Source of the DNA: JACOMS01 sp964352785
Lineage (GTDB): Bacteria; Pseudomonadota; Alphaproteobacteria; Caulobacterales; Maricaulaceae
DNA length: 64,000 bases
NCBI GenBank assembly: GCA_964352785.1
Contig: CAYGTI010000017.1
Coordinates: 1-64,000 of the forward strand
Direction of reading: 5' to 3'
Each line of letters starts with the position of its first letter. The stretch's first letter is position 1. This document shows, in pieces, positions 62,020 to 64,000 of the stretch. Made by a program: the position numbers and the translations under genes. Below the pieces are notes generated by a model, which saw only the letters and a list, made by a program, of their open reading frames with translations, searched no databases and was not told the origin of the DNA.

Positions 62020-62055
62020 CGCGGGTTTCATAATATCGGAGCCCGCGTTTTTTTT
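62020..62055 (+). terminator. Rho-independent terminator after acnA
   Basis: CGCGGG (62020-62025) pairs with CCCGCG (62042-62047) around a 16-base loop, followed by eight T residues (62048-62055). It lies 60 bases after the acnA stop. Confidence 0.88.
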
Positions 62056-62157
62056 GTGCGTGGCTTGAAACTGCTGGAGTTTGGGCGGCTCTCGAATTTA
62101 CCCGCTGGAGCATTATTAAAATTCCACCGCTGACCTATTATGAAGGCAGGGAGGGCA

Positions 62158-63066
62158 TTAAGGATATTGTGTTGAGTATTCTTTTTCGATTCGGCTTTGT
62201 AATTTCTTTGAAATAGAATTCGCATAATTTTTACATCCATCTATCGAATTAAGCTGTCCGTCTTTAAGACGGTCCCTCATCTTGCTTGCAGACGGATGGG
62301 GCGTCACCAAAAGCGTGCAATTGAGTTGACTTAGCTTACCCACACCAACTTTGTAGCTAGCTAGATAACTAGGATGAGCTGAAAATTTGTAGTCATCTCG
62401 ACTTATCGGGGAAAGACTATCCGCGTAGACAATCCATTCACATAAATCGTCCTCACAATCCTCCCATTGCCAACTCAGAGCTCCTTGCGTATGTCCCGGT
62501 GTTTCGATCGCTCTTAGTGTTATATTACCCAGATGAATAACTTCACCATCCTGAACAGTTCGCGCTACATTTGCGGGTGGAAAAGGCTCATGCATGCCAT
62601 GTTGCGGATCAGATGAAATACTTTTTCCGGTCGTCAAAACGGGTTGCGCGGCTTTCGACGCATATAGCTCTGCCCCGGTAAGACGCTGAAGTGCAGCTAG
62701 TCCTGCGACATGGTCAAAATGCTCATGACTATGAAGCAATAGTTTCACGTCAGATAGATTATAACCCAAGGACCTAATATTCTCAGAAATGATGAACGCA
62801 CCACTCTCAGTCCCGCCATCGATAAGAATGTGACCTTTTTCGCCGACAATAAGAATTGATGTAATTCCACATGTGCCAACATAGTAGCTGTTAGCGTAAA
62901 TTTGGAAAGGGGGGCCGGGTTTATCCCAGTCGTCCCAGTCACTACACGTATTGATCCAGAGATTTTGAGACTCGCTTCTAGTAATCACTTCTGTAGAATT
63001 GATTATAGGTGATGAGCAACCATATAGTGCTAATAAACACATTGTCATCAGAGTTACCAGTTTCAT
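62158..63066 (-). CDS. Subclass B3-like metallo-beta-lactamase, lipoprotein
   Basis: 302 residues with lipobox LALYGC (Cys17). The zinc site reads HSHEHFDH: H114-x-H116-x-D118-H119, then His192 in ETPGHTQG and His257 in VTPHPS. The zinc-site cysteine of B1/B2 enzymes is replaced by a serine in YADSLSP, which is typical of B3. FQIYANSYYVGTCGITS and HILIDGG also match B3 proteins. It could hydrolyse beta-lactams or another lactone or ester. The gene looks AT-richer than acnA (sample lines about 28-40% GC versus just over 50%), which hints at transfer. AAGGGA precedes the ATG. Confidence 0.9.
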   Translation of the reverse strand: MKLVTLMTMCLLALYGCSSPIINSTEVITRSESQNLWINTCSDWDDWDKPGPPFQIYANSYYVGTCGITSILIVGEKGHILIDGGTESGAFIISENIRSLGYNLSDVKLLLHSHEHFDHVAGLAALQRLTGAELYASKAAQPVLTTGKSISSDPQHGMHEPFPPANVARTVQDGEVIHLGNITLRAIETPGHTQGALSWQWEDCEDDLCEWIVYADSLSPISRDDYKFSAHPSYLASYKVGVGKLSQLNCTLLVTPHPSASKMRDRLKDGQLNSIDGCKNYANSISKKLQSRIEKEYSTQYP

Positions 63067-63315
63067 GATATTCCCTTCCCAGACTAAGTCACTATAGCTT
63101 CTAAATTGGCACTAAATAATGTCAATTTATGGGTAGCATAAGGCAGTGTCTCTTTTTCAACTTAACGCAATTTCGACATATGCCTAAAACCCGCAGGGGG
63201 GATTAATCCTTAATTACGCATCTTTTTTGCTCTTAGAACCCGTTGCAAATCAGCGGCTTAGAATTTTTAGAAACAAACGCCTCCTCGCTACCCAATCCGG
63301 CGGTAATGTGTTTTC

Positions 63316-63939
63316 ATGACAGATGACCCAACAACGCAGATAGAAGAGATGGTATTATATTCCAGCCGTCTAGCCTCGCAAGATCGCGTCGGCCGGGCTG
63401 TGTGGTATGAGCTCATTCTGTATCGGTTTTTGTGTTTGCTCTATGCGCGCGGCGTTCTTAGCCCGGCCCGGTTTCGGCGCGCAGTTCCGCTGCGTTTCCG
63501 CGCCACTACGTATTTTTACGTGCCCCTAATAGTTCCGGGGTGTGAAAATCTCCGGCAAGCGGTGCAGCAGCACGGCGGACATATTATAGGTGACCTTGAG
63601 CTTTATGAGGACACCTGTCTTACAGAGCCACCCGCATGCACGCTGAAAGAATGGCGGGCCGTGCAGACTTTAAAGTTCACCCAAACCGCCAGAGCGGCCA
63701 ATAGTCTACTGGCTTTATGGTCCGATAGTTTGGCGCTGATGAATACTATTCGCGGATCGCCCTCGCGTCCCTGTAAAGCCGTATTATCTTGTATTCTATT
63801 TAGGGTCTTGCAGTTTTCTCATGATCAGAGATTCATTGGAAAACGCTTAAAAAGCACACTCCGGATAAATGTGAAATGCTTTAGTCGTCCGGATCACAGG
63901 CCCGTTTTAAAAACTCAGAACGTTTTTCACCGTTCATAA
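63316..63939 (+). CDS. Hypothetical protein, C-terminal part doubtful
   Basis: An ATG-started frame of 207 residues. The first 145 or so look protein-like (VWYELILYRFLCLLYARG, RFRRAVPLRF, LTEPPACTLKEWRAVQTLKFTQTA), with balanced composition. The rest (from about 63750) is rich in Cys, Arg and Lys and overlaps by 59 bases the end of a convincing minus-strand gene. A frameshift near 63740-63760, after which another frame stops soon, is possible. No family recognised. Nothing else of note is seen between 63067 and 63315. Confidence 0.45.
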   Translation: MTDDPTTQIEEMVLYSSRLASQDRVGRAVWYELILYRFLCLLYARGVLSPARFRRAVPLRFRATTYFYVPLIVPGCENLRQAVQQHGGHIIGDLELYEDTCLTEPPACTLKEWRAVQTLKFTQTARAANSLLALWSDSLALMNTIRGSPSRPCKAVLSCILFRVLQFSHDQRFIGKRLKSTLRINVKCFSRPDHRPVLKTQNVFHRS

Positions 63940-64000
63940 GAGATATATGAGCATCCAAGCGCCCGGGGCTAGGCGAATAGGTAATGACTTGTGGGTAATC
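63881..64000 (-). CDS. C-terminal end of an unrecognised gene (partial)
   Basis: An open frame enters from the right edge on the minus strand and ends at TAA (63883-63881). The 39 visible residues include VITYSPSPGRLDAHI and NGEKRSEFLKRACDPDD, a composition typical of a real soluble protein end. The family cannot be named from this fragment. Confidence 0.55.
   Translation of the reverse strand, partial: DYPQVITYSPSPGRLDAHISLMNGEKRSEFLKRACDPDD

Overview
The window looks like a chromosomal segment of a marine-type alphaproteobacterium of the Caulobacterales/Maricaulales (Hyphomonadaceae-like) group. This rests on protein content: a DivL-type tyrosine pseudo-kinase, a ChvI/ChvG two-component pair followed by an EIIA-Man/HPr phosphotransfer module, AddAB in place of RecBCD, the tsaE-amgK-murU-addB-addA-trxA gene order, bifunctional MnmC and a full ccoNOQPGHIS set. 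Genus cannot be fixed from sequence alone. GC is about 50% by eye. I see no insertion sequence, CRISPR array or tRNA gene.

Layout. 1-810: the 3' end of a 23S rRNA gene, a 5S rRNA gene and a terminator. 883-4824 (minus): folC, accD, gloB, a TPR protein and rpmJ. 5031-8111: a gamma-glutamyltranspeptidase, recR and a DUF6498-like membrane protein. 8118-9594 (minus): a small protein and rmuC. 9793-13369: chvI-chvG, a structured 100-base gap where relatives carry hprK, then EIIA-Man, HPr and a TonB-like lipoprotein. 13457-25337: divL, a ferredoxin on the other strand, tsaE, a fused amgK-murU gene, addB, addA and trxA. 25420-27949: two small membrane proteins and an ECF42-type sigma factor with its DGPF partner. 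28089-29831: mnmC. 29943-40942: a tightly overlapping type II secretion operon gspC to gspN that ends in an unrecognised lipoprotein gene.

41031-47844 is the most unusual part. It holds a minimal A24 prepilin peptidase, a TRIC-family channel, a four-helix membrane protein, a secreted chymotrypsin-fold protease with a roughly ten-repeat WD40 propeller inserted between catalytic Asp and Ser, a tiny lipoprotein and a TIR-TM-TPR protein. 47920-49913 is a 4-hydroxy-2-oxovalerate aldolase/acetaldehyde dehydrogenase pair with no other catabolic genes beside it. 50237-58126 is the complete high-affinity cbb3 oxidase structural and assembly operon. 58134-64000 holds two small exported proteins, acnA, a terminator, an AT-richer subclass B3-like metallo-beta-lactamase lipoprotein, an unrecognised ORF and the 3' end of another gene.

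How the parts may work together (inference): the type II system could export the propeller-protease encoded 2.3 kb downstream. The amgK-murU fusion serves peptidoglycan recycling. cbb3 oxidase plus aconitase is a microaerobic respiration and TCA neighbourhood. The best candidates for something undescribed are the propeller-in-protease architecture with its TIR/membrane-protein neighbours, the hprK-less phosphotransfer operon whose HPr serine loop has also diverged, and the lipoprotein at the end of the gsp operon.
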